The position numbers and the translations under genes are program-made. Positions 10,190-18,701 of a DNA stretch of 64,000 bases are shown one piece after another. The DNA comes from JABDFW01 sp035550215. GTDB lineage: Bacteria > Bacteroidota > Bacteroidia > Chitinophagales > Chitinophagaceae. Under the pieces are notes generated by a model, which had not been told where the DNA came from, ran no database searches, and saw only the letters and a list, made by a program, of their open reading frames with translations. Location: the NCBI GenBank assembly GCA_035550215.1, contig DASZPM010000027.1, positions 248,001 to 312,000 on the forward strand, given 5' to 3'. Every line of letters starts with the position of its first letter. Position 1 is the stretch's first letter.

Positions 10190-10819
10190 ATGAAAAAGTG
10201 TGTATGGTGTGTGTTGTTTTTATGCTGTTTTGCATTGAAGCCAAAGGCGCAGTCCGCGGAACTGCAGCAACTGTTGCTGGACATTCAAAAGCTCTCGCAG
10301 TTCAAAAGCATTTTGACCGATATGTACAAAGGCTACGAAGTGCTCAGCAGCGGCTACGAAACCATCAAAAATATATCGCAGGGCAATTTCAGTTTGCACC
10401 AGGCCTTTTTGGACGGCTTGTTACTCGTCAGCCCTGCTGTCGCCAATTATAAGCGCATCCCGGACATTATCAATGACCAGTTGAACATTGTCAAAGAATA
10501 CAAATCAGCCTATACGATGTATAAGCAGGATAAGCATTTCCTGCCGGATGAAATTATTTATTTGGGGCAGGTGTATGGCAACCTGTTTAACCAGAGCGTC
10601 AATGATTTAAATGAGCTTATCATGGTGATAACAGCGAACCAAACTCGCATGAGCGATGCGGAGCGGATCAGTTCAATTGACCGCATATACGCGGGTATGG
10701 AAGATAAGCTAACCTTCCTGCGATACTTCAATAACCATACGACCATGCTTGCCGTGCAACGGGCAAAAGAGCAAAATGATGCAGGTACGCTGCAAAATAT
10801 CTATGGCATAACACCTTAA
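10190..10819 (+). CDS. TraI-like paralogue, often labelled 'TerB family'
   Basis: This 209-residue protein has a signal peptide ending about 'KPKAQS'. Its body carries 'KQDKHFLPDEIIYLGQVYG' and 'TRMSDAERISSIDRIYAGME', clearly related to the two preceding genes. Homologues in databases are often called tellurite-resistance TerB family, but the operon position and signal peptide argue for a structural transfer component. It lies four bases after the previous gene and nine before traJ. Confidence 0.75.
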   Translation: MKKCVWCVLFLCCFALKPKAQSAELQQLLLDIQKLSQFKSILTDMYKGYEVLSSGYETIKNISQGNFSLHQAFLDGLLLVSPAVANYKRIPDIINDQLNIVKEYKSAYTMYKQDKHFLPDEIIYLGQVYGNLFNQSVNDLNELIMVITANQTRMSDAERISSIDRIYAGMEDKLTFLRYFNNHTTMLAVQRAKEQNDAGTLQNIYGITP

Positions 10820-10828
10820 GTAAAATAT

Positions 10829-12037
10829 ATGAAGAAGCAAGTAAAAGCAATATTTTTTATTGCAGCGGGCATGGCATTGCCATTTCTTTCAGAAGCACAA
10901 AGCAATACCGGCCTGGCAGGCGGGATCGGCGGGCTGCAGAGCGTGCTAGATCAGCTGTATGCACAAATGCTGCCATTATGCAGTTCACTTATTGGGGTTG
11001 GTCGCGGCATCGCCGGCTTTGCCGCCACCTGGTATATCGCTTCGCGTGTATGGCGCCATATTGCCAACGCGGAACCGATAGATTTTTACCCGCTGCTCAG
11101 GCCTTTCGCATTGGGGCTGGCGGTACTAATGTTTCCTGCGGTCATCGGCATTATGAATACGGTGCTGCAGCCAACGGTCACCGGTACATCAGCTATGGTG
11201 CAGGATTCCAACGCCGCTATTGTACTACTGTTACAGCAAAAAGAAGAAGCCGTGAAGAAAACGGATGTATGGCAGATGTATATGGGCGATGATGGGAGCG
11301 GGGACAGGGATAAATGGTATAAATACACGCACCCCGAAGACCCTAACGACGAAAACGAGGGCTGGATCAGCAGCATCGGCAATGATATCAAGTTTGCCAT
11401 GGCAAAAGCCAGTTATAATTTCCGCAATGCCATCAAAGAGTGGATGAGCGAGGTATTGAACGTATTGTATGAAGCAGCGGCACTATGCATCAATACCATC
11501 CGGACTTTCTACATGATCGTGCTGGCGATACTCGGGCCGCTGGTGTTTGGCATCGCCGTCTTTGATGGTTTCCAGCATACGCTGACGGTCTGGATGGCAA
11601 GGTATATCAATATCTTTCTCTGGCTGCCGGTGGCAAACATCTTTGGGTCCATCATCGGTAAGATTCAGCAGATGATGCTGCAGTTGGATATTCAGCAGGT
11701 GCAGCAATACGGGGATACATTCTTCAGTCCCACAGATGTAGCGTACCTCATTTTCATGATCATTGGGATAGTAGGGTATTTCACAGTGCCGTCAGTAGCC
11801 AATTATATCGTGCATGCAGGAGGCGGCAACACGTTGCTCTACAAAACTACCTCGTTGTTCAGCACTTCATCGCAAAATGCTGTGAGGACGATTTCCGGCG
11901 GCGCAGGGATGGTAGCGGATGCTTTTGGCAATGGGCTTGAAAGGGTGAAAGGCAGCATGGCGAATAACAGTATTTCAGAAGGCTATTTTAAAGACAAACC
12001 GAATTATCAAAAAGACAAAATCAGCGGCAATGTTTAA
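10829..12037 (+). CDS. traJ: Conjugative transposon protein TraJ (VirB6/TrbL-like)
   Basis: This 402-residue polytopic inner-membrane protein has a signal-like N-terminus and several hydrophobic segments: about 50-75, 90-115, 210-250 and 300-330. The 'WYIASRVWRHIANAEPIDFY' region is characteristic of Bacteroidota TraJ. By topology it probably forms the channel base in the mating apparatus. The C-terminal tail is polar and Gly/Ser-rich. Its end overlaps the traK start by eight bases. Confidence 0.9.
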   Translation: MKKQVKAIFFIAAGMALPFLSEAQSNTGLAGGIGGLQSVLDQLYAQMLPLCSSLIGVGRGIAGFAATWYIASRVWRHIANAEPIDFYPLLRPFALGLAVLMFPAVIGIMNTVLQPTVTGTSAMVQDSNAAIVLLLQQKEEAVKKTDVWQMYMGDDGSGDRDKWYKYTHPEDPNDENEGWISSIGNDIKFAMAKASYNFRNAIKEWMSEVLNVLYEAAALCINTIRTFYMIVLAILGPLVFGIAVFDGFQHTLTVWMARYINIFLWLPVANIFGSIIGKIQQMMLQLDIQQVQQYGDTFFSPTDVAYLIFMIIGIVGYFTVPSVANYIVHAGGGNTLLYKTTSLFSTSSQNAVRTISGGAGMVADAFGNGLERVKGSMANNSISEGYFKDKPNYQKDKISGNV

Positions 12038-12647
12038 GCAGTTTCGAAATATTGAATCGTCGTTCAAATACATTAAAACATTTTCAATGCTTGTTGTCGC
12101 TTTTTGTATGCTATTTTCCTCCTTCGCTGTTTATAAAAGTTTTGAAGCGGCCAGTGTTGCGCAATCGCGCATTTATATACTCGCCAATGGCAAGGCGCTG
12201 GAAGCATACGCCGCAGATAGGAAAGACAATATACCGGTCGAAGCGCGCGACCATGTAAAAATGTTCCATTTGTACTTTTTCACATTGGACCCGGATGACA
12301 AAGTCATTCAGACAAATATTGCCAAAGCCTTATATATGGCCGACGCTTCCGCAAAGCGGCAATATGATGATTTAAAGGAAGGCGGGTATTACGCTAATCT
12401 TATCGCCGGCAATATGAGCCAGGAGCTGACGGTGGACAGCGTTCAGGTGGACTTACAAAACTATCCTTATTACTTCCGCTGTTATGCAACAGAAAAAATT
12501 ACCAGGACCACGAGTATCGTTACCCGCGATTTAGTTACCGAAGGGTATTTACGGAATGTTTCCCGCTCAGACAATAACCCGCACGGCTTTTTGATTGAGC
12601 GCTGGAACATCATTGAAAACAAAGATATCAAAACGCAAAGCAGATGA
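12030..12647 (+). CDS. traK: Conjugative transposon protein TraK (VirB8-like)
   Basis: This 205-residue protein has one N-terminal membrane anchor (about residues 17-37, 'FSMLVVAFCMLFSSFAVY') and a soluble periplasmic domain. Conserved 'VEARDHVKMFHLYFFTLDPD' is seen at about residues 71-90, and 'NPHGFLIERWNII' closes the domain. This matches TraK of CTnDOT-like elements, the VirB8-type scaffold. It overlaps traJ and the next gene, so the genes are translationally coupled. Confidence 0.9.
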   Translation: MFKQFRNIESSFKYIKTFSMLVVAFCMLFSSFAVYKSFEAASVAQSRIYILANGKALEAYAADRKDNIPVEARDHVKMFHLYFFTLDPDDKVIQTNIAKALYMADASAKRQYDDLKEGGYYANLIAGNMSQELTVDSVQVDLQNYPYYFRCYATEKITRTTSIVTRDLVTEGYLRNVSRSDNNPHGFLIERWNIIENKDIKTQSR

Positions 12648-13039
12648 AACAGAAAATCAAACAACGATATTTTTCCTGCAAGCGCCGCCTGGCTGATGCA
12701 TTGCAATGTAAAACGGAAAAGCTTTCTGTAAAAGGCAAAAAGCTATTGCTCGGTTTATTTTGCTTGTTTTTTGTGAGCATGAGTATTTGCGCCATTGTCA
12801 ATGCTTTTACGGCTAAACAAAAGCCTTTAGCGGTCAAGGAAAGCATGCCACGGATTACACACGAAAAGGAAGCGCCCGCACTCCCATTTATTTCAAAAAA
12901 AGAATTTGAGCGTATAGAAAAATTCAAACAGCAAATCTATGCCTTGCCAAAGCCGGTGCTGGACAGCTTTATGCAGGCAAGGCCGAAGCTGATGGACAGT
13001 ATAGCACAGATCGAAAACATTTACCAATCACAAAAATGA
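12644..13039 (+). CDS. TraL-like transfer protein
   Basis: This 131-residue protein has a basic cytoplasmic N-terminus, one membrane segment (about 33-54, 'LLLGLFCLFFVSMSICAIV') and a short helical periplasmic tail. It sits between traK and traM, where TraL is found in related operons, and has the expected topology. Recognition rests mostly on position and architecture because the family is poorly conserved. Confidence 0.65.
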   Translation: MKQKIKQRYFSCKRRLADALQCKTEKLSVKGKKLLLGLFCLFFVSMSICAIVNAFTAKQKPLAVKESMPRITHEKEAPALPFISKKEFERIEKFKQQIYALPKPVLDSFMQARPKLMDSIAQIENIYQSQK

Positions 13040-13043
13040 ATCT

Positions 13044-14165
13044 ATGGAAAAACAACTATCACCCGCGAAATTGCGACAACGGAAATTTTTACTCGTTTTG
13101 CCGCTGCTCATTATCCCGTTTTTAGCACTTATATTCTGGGCGCTCGGCGGAGGCAAAGTAGCAAAAGCACAAGAAACCCAGCAGGCAGGCCTCAACATGA
13201 ATATGCCTAATCCTGTTTTTAAAGATGAAAAGGGGATGGACAAGTTCAGCTTCTATGAAGAAGTGCAAAAGGATTCGCTGAAGTTAAAGGAGCAGGAAAA
13301 AAACGACCCTTTCTTTTTCAAACGAAACACCGATACAGCCCCTTCTTTAAGCAGCCTTAATAAATACACCGACCCCAATGAAGCGAAGGTGTATGCAAAA
13401 CTGTCTGAATTACGCACGGTAATGCAGCAGCAACAACAGCAGCCTGCGGCACCTATGGCTGCACCAGCATATACCAATAATGCCGACGTGGGCAGGCTGG
13501 AACAGATGCTGCGTAACGTACAGCTAAAAAGCGATGATGACACGGAACTGGTGCAGTTGAACAAAATGATGGATAAGCTGATGGCTTTGCAAAACCCTAA
13601 GAAGGATACGCCACGCGTTCAAAAAGCAAAGGCAGAACCCATAGCCCTTGTGGGTATACCAAAACAAAATGGTTTTTATACGGCCGGCGATGCGGTTGAC
13701 ACCAGCAGTTTTAACGCGGTGCGGGCTGCGGTAGCGGAAACGCAAACGCTCGTAAATGGCTCAACCATCAAACTGATTTTGGAAGACAACATCGTTGTCA
13801 GTAACAAAACAATCGCTAAAAACAGTTTTGTCTATGGGACTGTATCACTCAATAACGAGCGTTTGAAAATAACCATTTCTTCTGTCCGCGCGGGCAATAA
13901 CATTATCCCGGTTTCGCTTGAAGGGTATGATTTAGATGGCATGGCGGGCATTTATATACCGGGCTCCATTAACCGGGATGTAGCCAAGCAATCGGCTGAT
14001 GAATCAATGAACGGCATGGGCCTGGCCACTTTAGATCCATCTATTGGCGCACAGGCCGCCAGCGCCGGCATACAGGCGGCTAAATCGCTGATTGGCAAAA
14101 AAATAAGGCTGATCAAAGTTACCGTGCGTGCAGGCTATCAAATTTTATTACAACAAAATAACTAA
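13044..14165 (+). CDS. traM: Conjugative transposon protein TraM (VirB10-like)
   Basis: This 373-residue protein has a single membrane anchor near residues 14-35 and then a low-complexity linker with a Gln run ('QQQQQQPAAP') around 125-135. A C-terminal domain starts near 'PKQNGFYTAGDAVDTSSFNAV' and carries 'LVNGSTIKLILEDNIVV' and 'IPVSLEGYDLDGMAGIYIPG', as in the TraM family. It should link the inner-membrane complex to the outer-membrane TraN. It begins four bases after the TraL-like gene. Confidence 0.9.
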   Translation: MEKQLSPAKLRQRKFLLVLPLLIIPFLALIFWALGGGKVAKAQETQQAGLNMNMPNPVFKDEKGMDKFSFYEEVQKDSLKLKEQEKNDPFFFKRNTDTAPSLSSLNKYTDPNEAKVYAKLSELRTVMQQQQQQPAAPMAAPAYTNNADVGRLEQMLRNVQLKSDDDTELVQLNKMMDKLMALQNPKKDTPRVQKAKAEPIALVGIPKQNGFYTAGDAVDTSSFNAVRAAVAETQTLVNGSTIKLILEDNIVVSNKTIAKNSFVYGTVSLNNERLKITISSVRAGNNIIPVSLEGYDLDGMAGIYIPGSINRDVAKQSADESMNGMGLATLDPSIGAQAASAGIQAAKSLIGKKIRLIKVTVRAGYQILLQQNN

Positions 14166-14166
14166 G

Positions 14167-14976
14167 ATGAAAAACATACTGACAATAATATTGCTTCTGG
14201 CCGCTTTTAATGTTTTCGCACAAGTGAAAACAAGCTATGTGCTCGCAAAGCAAATTGAAGTAGCAACCAACAAAACAATCAATTTGATTTTTCCATTCAG
14301 CATTACACACGTTGACCGCGGTAGCCAGGATATTTTGGCGCAGCAAATCGAAAACGCCCCGAACGTGCTCGAATTAAAGGCGGCCATTGATTCGTTTGTT
14401 GAAACAAATTTATCTGTTATCACGGCTGACGGGTCTTTGTATTGTTTTGATGTGCGCTATGCAGCGGATCCCGGCAGACTGAATATTGTTTTGCAAAAAG
14501 AAAAGCCTGTTGCAGCGGTATCCAATAATGAAGAACAGTATAACAAAGCCGCAACGTACATTTTAAAGCAATCAAGATGCTTTTATGGCGTTGCGGACAA
14601 GCATGACGAAATCAGGGCAGTTTTATATGGCTTATATGTGCAAAACGATATTTTGTACTTTGATATAAAGCTGTCAAACTATTCTAATGTTAGCTATGGC
14701 ATAGACGCTTTGCACTGCACCATCAAAGACAAACAAAAAAGCAAACGCACCGCCACGCAGGAACTGCCGCTGCAGCCTGTTTTTGTTACAGGCCTGCAGC
14801 AAAGCATCCGGGCTGATACAGCGCAACACATCGTATTCGCGCTCCCGAAGTTTACGCTCCCTGACAATAAATACCTGCTGCTTCAAATAACAGAAAAAAC
14901 CGGGGGCCGCGACATAAGCCTGCGTGTAAAAAACAGGCACTTGCTGCGTGCGAAAATATTGACTGATGCGGATTGA
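14167..14976 (+). CDS. traN: Conjugative transposon protein TraN (VirB9-like, DUF4138)
   Basis: This 269-residue secreted protein starts 'MKNILTIILLLAAFNVFAQ', so ATG 14167, one base after the traM stop, is preferred to the upstream in-frame start at 14128. 'TNKTINLIFPFSITHVDRGSQDI' at about 33-56 is the family hallmark. It is expected at the outer membrane, where TraN forms the exit part of the channel. Its end overlaps the next gene by 11 bases. Confidence 0.88.
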   Translation: MKNILTIILLLAAFNVFAQVKTSYVLAKQIEVATNKTINLIFPFSITHVDRGSQDILAQQIENAPNVLELKAAIDSFVETNLSVITADGSLYCFDVRYAADPGRLNIVLQKEKPVAAVSNNEEQYNKAATYILKQSRCFYGVADKHDEIRAVLYGLYVQNDILYFDIKLSNYSNVSYGIDALHCTIKDKQKSKRTATQELPLQPVFVTGLQQSIRADTAQHIVFALPKFTLPDNKYLLLQITEKTGGRDISLRVKNRHLLRAKILTDAD

Positions 14977-16495
14977 AGAGCAGGACAGCCTGGAAGTGTA
15001 TTATTTCCTGCAATACGAGCAGGAGCGCGGCATGGAGTGGATGCTGTATAAGGAACAAAATAACGCTGTAACAGTCCAGGGCATGTTCTGTTTTGCCTCG
15101 CAGGAGGATATAGGGAAGTTTTGCAAACAATACCCTGTTTTTACGGAGGGCTTTAAAACTGCGGGCATTGCGCTTGTGATAGAAAACTTAAAGGATGAGA
15201 TGCTGGTGGGGGAAGAACTGCAGGCTGCGCAGGTGGATATTAAAATTAAGGATGAACGTTCTTTCCAACCGGAAGTACCGCATGTGAGGCCTTATGAGTT
15301 AACAAGGGTGGTGCAGGCTGCTGTTGCTGCGGCAGTTGGAGAAGGTAAACAATGGGTAGCCTATAACACGACATTCCGGGTGCTTGATGCAGAAGATTTA
15401 TTCTTTGCAAAAAGCGCAGCAGAGGCCGGCATTTTTGCAAAGGAAAAGACAAATAACCTGGACTGTTACAGCGTCAGGCAATTTGATTCCGTGCATGATT
15501 TCCTGGTTAACATATCACAGATAAATGAACCAAATTATTTTATAGAACAAAAAACAAATAATATGAACAACGAGAATGTGGATTTCCTGCATAACCAGGT
15601 AAAGTATGCAGGTTTTGGGGAAGAGTTGCACGGTGCGCTCGTAAAAGAAATTAAAAATGACCCCGGAGAGTTTAAGCTCAGCTACAGCCATACGTTTGGC
15701 AAAGACACCATGGATGCGGAATTAAATTTTAAACGCTCGAAGGAATCTGACCTGTATTTTTTTAACAGCTATGATGTGACGATGAAACGGGAGGGCAAGC
15801 CGGACATGCGCAACACGTTTTATATTAACCAGGGCCAGAGCATTACACTCCGTGAAGCGTACAACCTGATGAACGGGCGCGCGGTGGAAAAAGAATTGAC
15901 GCGCAAAATGACGCCAGAAGAAAAAGAGCAGTACAAAGCCGAGTTCAAACTGGATAAAAGCCAGCGCGGCCAGCCGGAAAACTGGGAAAAGGCGCCGACC
16001 TATAAAGCGTGGATAAAGCTTGATTTGGACCACCGCGACAACAACGGCAACCTGATACAAAAGCAGTACCATGAAAACTTTGGCTTTAAGCTGGAAGATG
16101 CGCTGGCCAAGCTGCCGCTCCGCAAAATGGATGCTTCGCAGATGCACGATATGATTAGTTCTTTAAAGAAGGGCAACATCACACCGGTACAGTTTACGGT
16201 AGAGGGCGTTGACAAAAAAATGCACCTTGCTGCAGACCCGCAGTTTAAGGCTATTACAGTGTATGATGACAAGATGCAGCTGGCGAAGAAGGAAACCTAC
16301 AGCCAGAATACAAAGAAAGATTTGGTGGCAGGACCGGAGGCGCCCTGGGAAGAAAAAAAAACTGACGTAGGCAAAGCCGCCAAAGAGGGCCAGGATGTTG
16401 CAAAGAAAGATTTGCTGGGCAAGGGCAAAGAAAAGAACGGCCTGCTGCCGCAGAAAGAAAAGAAAGGTGAAAGCAAGAAGATGAAGATTGCCTGA
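14966..16495 (+). CDS. Transfer-region protein, apparent two-domain fusion
   Basis: This 509-residue protein has no signal peptide. Residues 1 to about 190 have no recognised family. From Met200 the sequence reads 'MNNENVDFLHNQVKYAGFGE', which looks like the natural N-terminus of a conserved protein of Bacteroidota mobile elements; 'DLYFFNSYDVTMKREG', 'QGQSITLREAYNLMNGRAVE' and 'YHENFGFKLEDAL' follow. The DNA just before this internal ATG (15563) is A-rich like a translation start in this phylum. The tail is very rich in Lys and Glu. It may be one protein, a fusion, or a gene with an internal restart. The function is unknown. Confidence 0.7.
   Translation: MRIEEQDSLEVYYFLQYEQERGMEWMLYKEQNNAVTVQGMFCFASQEDIGKFCKQYPVFTEGFKTAGIALVIENLKDEMLVGEELQAAQVDIKIKDERSFQPEVPHVRPYELTRVVQAAVAAAVGEGKQWVAYNTTFRVLDAEDLFFAKSAAEAGIFAKEKTNNLDCYSVRQFDSVHDFLVNISQINEPNYFIEQKTNNMNNENVDFLHNQVKYAGFGEELHGALVKEIKNDPGEFKLSYSHTFGKDTMDAELNFKRSKESDLYFFNSYDVTMKREGKPDMRNTFYINQGQSITLREAYNLMNGRAVEKELTRKMTPEEKEQYKAEFKLDKSQRGQPENWEKAPTYKAWIKLDLDHRDNNGNLIQKQYHENFGFKLEDALAKLPLRKMDASQMHDMISSLKKGNITPVQFTVEGVDKKMHLAADPQFKAITVYDDKMQLAKKETYSQNTKKDLVAGPEAPWEEKKTDVGKAAKEGQDVAKKDLLGKGKEKNGLLPQKEKKGESKKMKIA
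15542..15565 (+). promoter_or_regulatory. Possible internal translation start
   Basis: An A-rich stretch directly precedes an in-frame ATG at 15563-15565 inside the 509-residue gene. Bacteroidota start sites are typically A-rich instead of Shine-Dalgarno based, and the following residues resemble a family N-terminus. A separate shorter product of about 310 residues is therefore possible. This is inference from sequence appearance only. Confidence 0.35.
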
Positions 16496-16526
16496 GATGT
16501 TAACAGGCCACCAGCAAATGATGTCG

Positions 16527-16534
16527 TAACTTTA
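16527..16534 (+). promoter_or_regulatory. Possible -7 box for the toxin module
   Basis: TAACTTTA resembles the Bacteroidota -7 consensus TAnnTTTG and lies nine bases before the ATG at 16544, after a 48-base gap in an otherwise tightly packed operon. No convincing -33 TTTG is visible, so this is a weak call. Confidence 0.25.
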
Positions 16535-16543
16535 GCTTTCCGC

Positions 16544-16849
16544 ATGGCAAAACAAAAAACCATAGAAAGGCCAAATATAGACCGTGTTTACTTCTGGGAC
16601 ACGAATTACGACACGCTTGACTTTCAAAAAGCCTATGACAGTATTATCGGGCGTATTATAGAACGTGGGACGAAGGCAGACTGGGAGGAGATTGTGCGGT
16701 TCTATGGGTTTGATAAGGTTATCTATGCGTTAAAGCATGAGATTGTTTACCTGCCGGATGACTCCATCGAAGAAGTCTGCGCCTACTTCCCTGTCAAAAA
16801 GGAAGAGATGCGATGCTACATAAGGAAACAGTCGCGGATGGCACGTTAA
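16544..16849 (+). CDS. Small partner (antitoxin-like, DUF6922-type) of AbiEii toxin
   Basis: This 101-residue protein has 'FWDTNYDTLDFQKAYDSIIGRIIERG', 'EEIVRFYGFDKVIYALKHEI' and 'FPVKKEEMRCYIRKQS'. The pattern matches the short proteins (DUF6922 type) that precede AbiEii-like nucleotidyltransferases in Bacteroidota. It overlaps the toxin-like gene by 37 bases, the usual arrangement for an antitoxin made before its toxin. The role is inferred from context; it does not resemble the winged-helix AbiEi antitoxin. Confidence 0.7.
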   Translation: MAKQKTIERPNIDRVYFWDTNYDTLDFQKAYDSIIGRIIERGTKADWEEIVRFYGFDKVIYALKHEIVYLPDDSIEEVCAYFPVKKEEMRCYIRKQSRMAR

Positions 16850-17487
16850 ATTTAATCAAGCAATTATCATCATTGGAAGAACTGGCAGATTTTCGCCTGG
16901 TTGGCGGAACTGCGCTGTCATTGCAAATAGGGCCCAGGATGTCTGTGGATATTGACTTTTTTACCGACAAAAGCTTCTTGCCTGAACAAATTGCCGACAA
17001 GTTAAAGGCTTCTTTCAATGCGGAAAATGTGATTTTAAAGGGGAACGCAATTTCCTGCAAGATAAACGGTGTCAAAATAGACATTGTCAAAGAACCGGTA
17101 CCATTTGTGAAACCTGCTGTAAAAATTGAAGATGTACGTATGGCCACTGTTGACGAAATTGGCGGCATGAAACTTCATCTTATGTGGGACAGGGGGCACC
17201 GGATGAAAGACTTTGTGGACATGTATTTTATACTCGAACACAAATCACTGAATGAATGCGCCAATACATGCCTGCAGAAATATCCGGTGATGGACAGGCA
17301 AAAAATTAACAGCGCCATGGCTTATCACCATGATATCAAGTTTGATTACCAACCCCATTTATTACGTGGCGACATTCACTGGAAGAAAATGGCAGCACGC
17401 TTGCAGAAGGCAGTAAAGTTTCCTGACCGGAGATTTTTGCCTGAGATGGTGAAGCAAATGAAAAGTAAAAGGCCAAAGAAAAAATAA
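16813..17487 (+). CDS. AbiEii/AbiGii-family nucleotidyltransferase toxin
   Basis: This 224-residue protein carries the polymerase-beta-type nucleotidyltransferase signature: 'LVGGTALSLQ' at residues 29-38 and 'SVDIDFF' at 44-50 with the two metal-binding Asp residues. 'CKINGVKIDIVKEP' follows with a further acidic strand. 'MATVDEIGGMKLHLMWDRGHRMKDFVDMYFI' is typical of AbiEii. Family members are toxins of type IV toxin-antitoxin or abortive-infection systems. Here it would help maintain the element or block phage; this is inferred. All key residues seem intact. Confidence 0.82.
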   Translation: MLHKETVADGTLNLIKQLSSLEELADFRLVGGTALSLQIGPRMSVDIDFFTDKSFLPEQIADKLKASFNAENVILKGNAISCKINGVKIDIVKEPVPFVKPAVKIEDVRMATVDEIGGMKLHLMWDRGHRMKDFVDMYFILEHKSLNECANTCLQKYPVMDRQKINSAMAYHHDIKFDYQPHLLRGDIHWKKMAARLQKAVKFPDRRFLPEMVKQMKSKRPKKK

Positions 17488-17492
17488 TAGTT

Positions 17493-18122
17493 ATGGTGAG
17501 AGAGAACATTGCAGCGGTAAAGGAATTGTTGAGCGGCATCGGCTTTGACAGCGGGCTGGAGCAGGCATTACGTGCTAAAGCCTGCTACCTGCCCGTTTTG
17601 TTTCAAATTGATTATACATTAAACAGGTCAGGCGACACTTGTGTTTTTGTATTTCATATCAAAAATACCGACGGAATCTATCAATGTTTGTATTACGATG
17701 CCTGCTATAAAAAAGAAGTTGTTGTTAATGATGATGCAGCATCTTCTTTGGAAACGCGCATGCAGTTGGTTGACTGGCATGCTGTGCCAGCGCCCGAAAC
17801 CTTTGATGAAATTGAAAGCGTTATAACAGACATGCAAACCCTGGCTGCCGCTGATGCATTGCATGCCAATTTATTGGCGTATAAATATTGGGCGGGTACA
17901 TTATTAGAAAGCAAGATTGGGGGCCTTGCTTCTTTGAAAGCGCAATACGAAATATCACAGCGCTTTTATGTAACAGAAGGCAGCAAGCCTATCAGTATGG
18001 ATGAGGCGTTCCGGTTTTTACAAAGCCAGTGGCTGGCTAAACAGGCCCGCAGGCGCGCAACACCACCCGCACCGGCGAAGGCGCGCAAGCCTTCCCGGAA
18101 GGCGAAGCACCAGGAAAAGTAA
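17493..18122 (+). CDS. Hypothetical protein of the element
   Basis: This 209-residue protein is not recognised. Its first 75 residues ('VKELLSGIGFDSGLEQALRA', then 'YQCLYYDACYKKE') resemble the segment after Met200 of the 509-residue protein at 14,966 in spacing and key residues, so the two may share a domain. The C-terminus is strongly basic ('RRRATPPAPAKARKPSRKAK'), suggesting nucleic-acid contact. It follows the toxin gene by five bases and is probably in the same transcript. Confidence 0.6.
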   Translation: MVRENIAAVKELLSGIGFDSGLEQALRAKACYLPVLFQIDYTLNRSGDTCVFVFHIKNTDGIYQCLYYDACYKKEVVVNDDAASSLETRMQLVDWHAVPAPETFDEIESVITDMQTLAAADALHANLLAYKYWAGTLLESKIGGLASLKAQYEISQRFYVTEGSKPISMDEAFRFLQSQWLAKQARRRATPPAPAKARKPSRKAKHQEK

Positions 18123-18146
18123 GGTTGCAACTACAAAAAAATTACC

Positions 18147-18701
18147 ATGGAAAAAGATACGGATAAAGCCATCCTGGATGGATTGAAGGCATGGCGTGAG
18201 AAAGAGCAAAGTTTGAGCGGTTATTTTTCGCCTTCGGCGATGAAAAGCAGGGAAGCGCTGACATTAAAGCTGGACCATTACCGCGAGCTTAATGCTGCTA
18301 ATGCAGGTGGCAAGAGTTTGCTGCGTGGTGTGCTGCAGGCGGAGATACGCAATATCGAAAAACAGCTACGGCCGAACTGGCTGCTGCGGCAGGCGGAGCG
18401 GCTGTCGTATAATGCCGGGCAGGGTTTTAAAGCGTTTGCGGAGTGGGCGCGGCCGAAAGTTGTGGAGGAAAAGGCGTCCATGTTTAAAGCGCCGGAAGCG
18501 CGCAAGGAAATTGTTGTGGAAGGTGCGTTGAAAACCCAGGTGCGCGAGCGTACGAAAGAACTGCCTACGCTGAAGGTTGACCAGGTGTTGCGCGTGGCGG
18601 CGAGGCAGGAGGATAAAAGGCTGTTGTTGAAGAAGGCGCAGAAGAATAATTTGTTGCCGAAGAAGTCGCAACAAAAGTCGAAAAGTCTAACAGTCGGGTG
18701 A
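18147..18701 (+). CDS. Hypothetical basic helical protein
   Basis: This 184-residue protein has no family I recognise. It is predominantly helical and charged, with 'LDGLKAWREKEQSLSGYFSPSAM' near the start, 'AEIRNIEKQLRPNWLLRQAERLSY' in the middle, and a Lys-rich tail ('KKAQKNNLLPKKSQQKSK'). Its stop overlaps the start of the next gene (GTGATG). The G+C-rich, Gly/Arg codon use resembles the recombinase end of the element. Confidence 0.6.
   Translation: MEKDTDKAILDGLKAWREKEQSLSGYFSPSAMKSREALTLKLDHYRELNAANAGGKSLLRGVLQAEIRNIEKQLRPNWLLRQAERLSYNAGQGFKAFAEWARPKVVEEKASMFKAPEARKEIVVEGALKTQVRERTKELPTLKVDQVLRVAARQEDKRLLLKKAQKNNLLPKKSQQKSKSLTVG

Noticed and set aside
10190..10819. Tellurite-resistance (TerB) function for the third TraI-like protein
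   Set aside because: The signal peptide, paralogy with its two neighbours and place in the transfer operon fit a conjugation role better.
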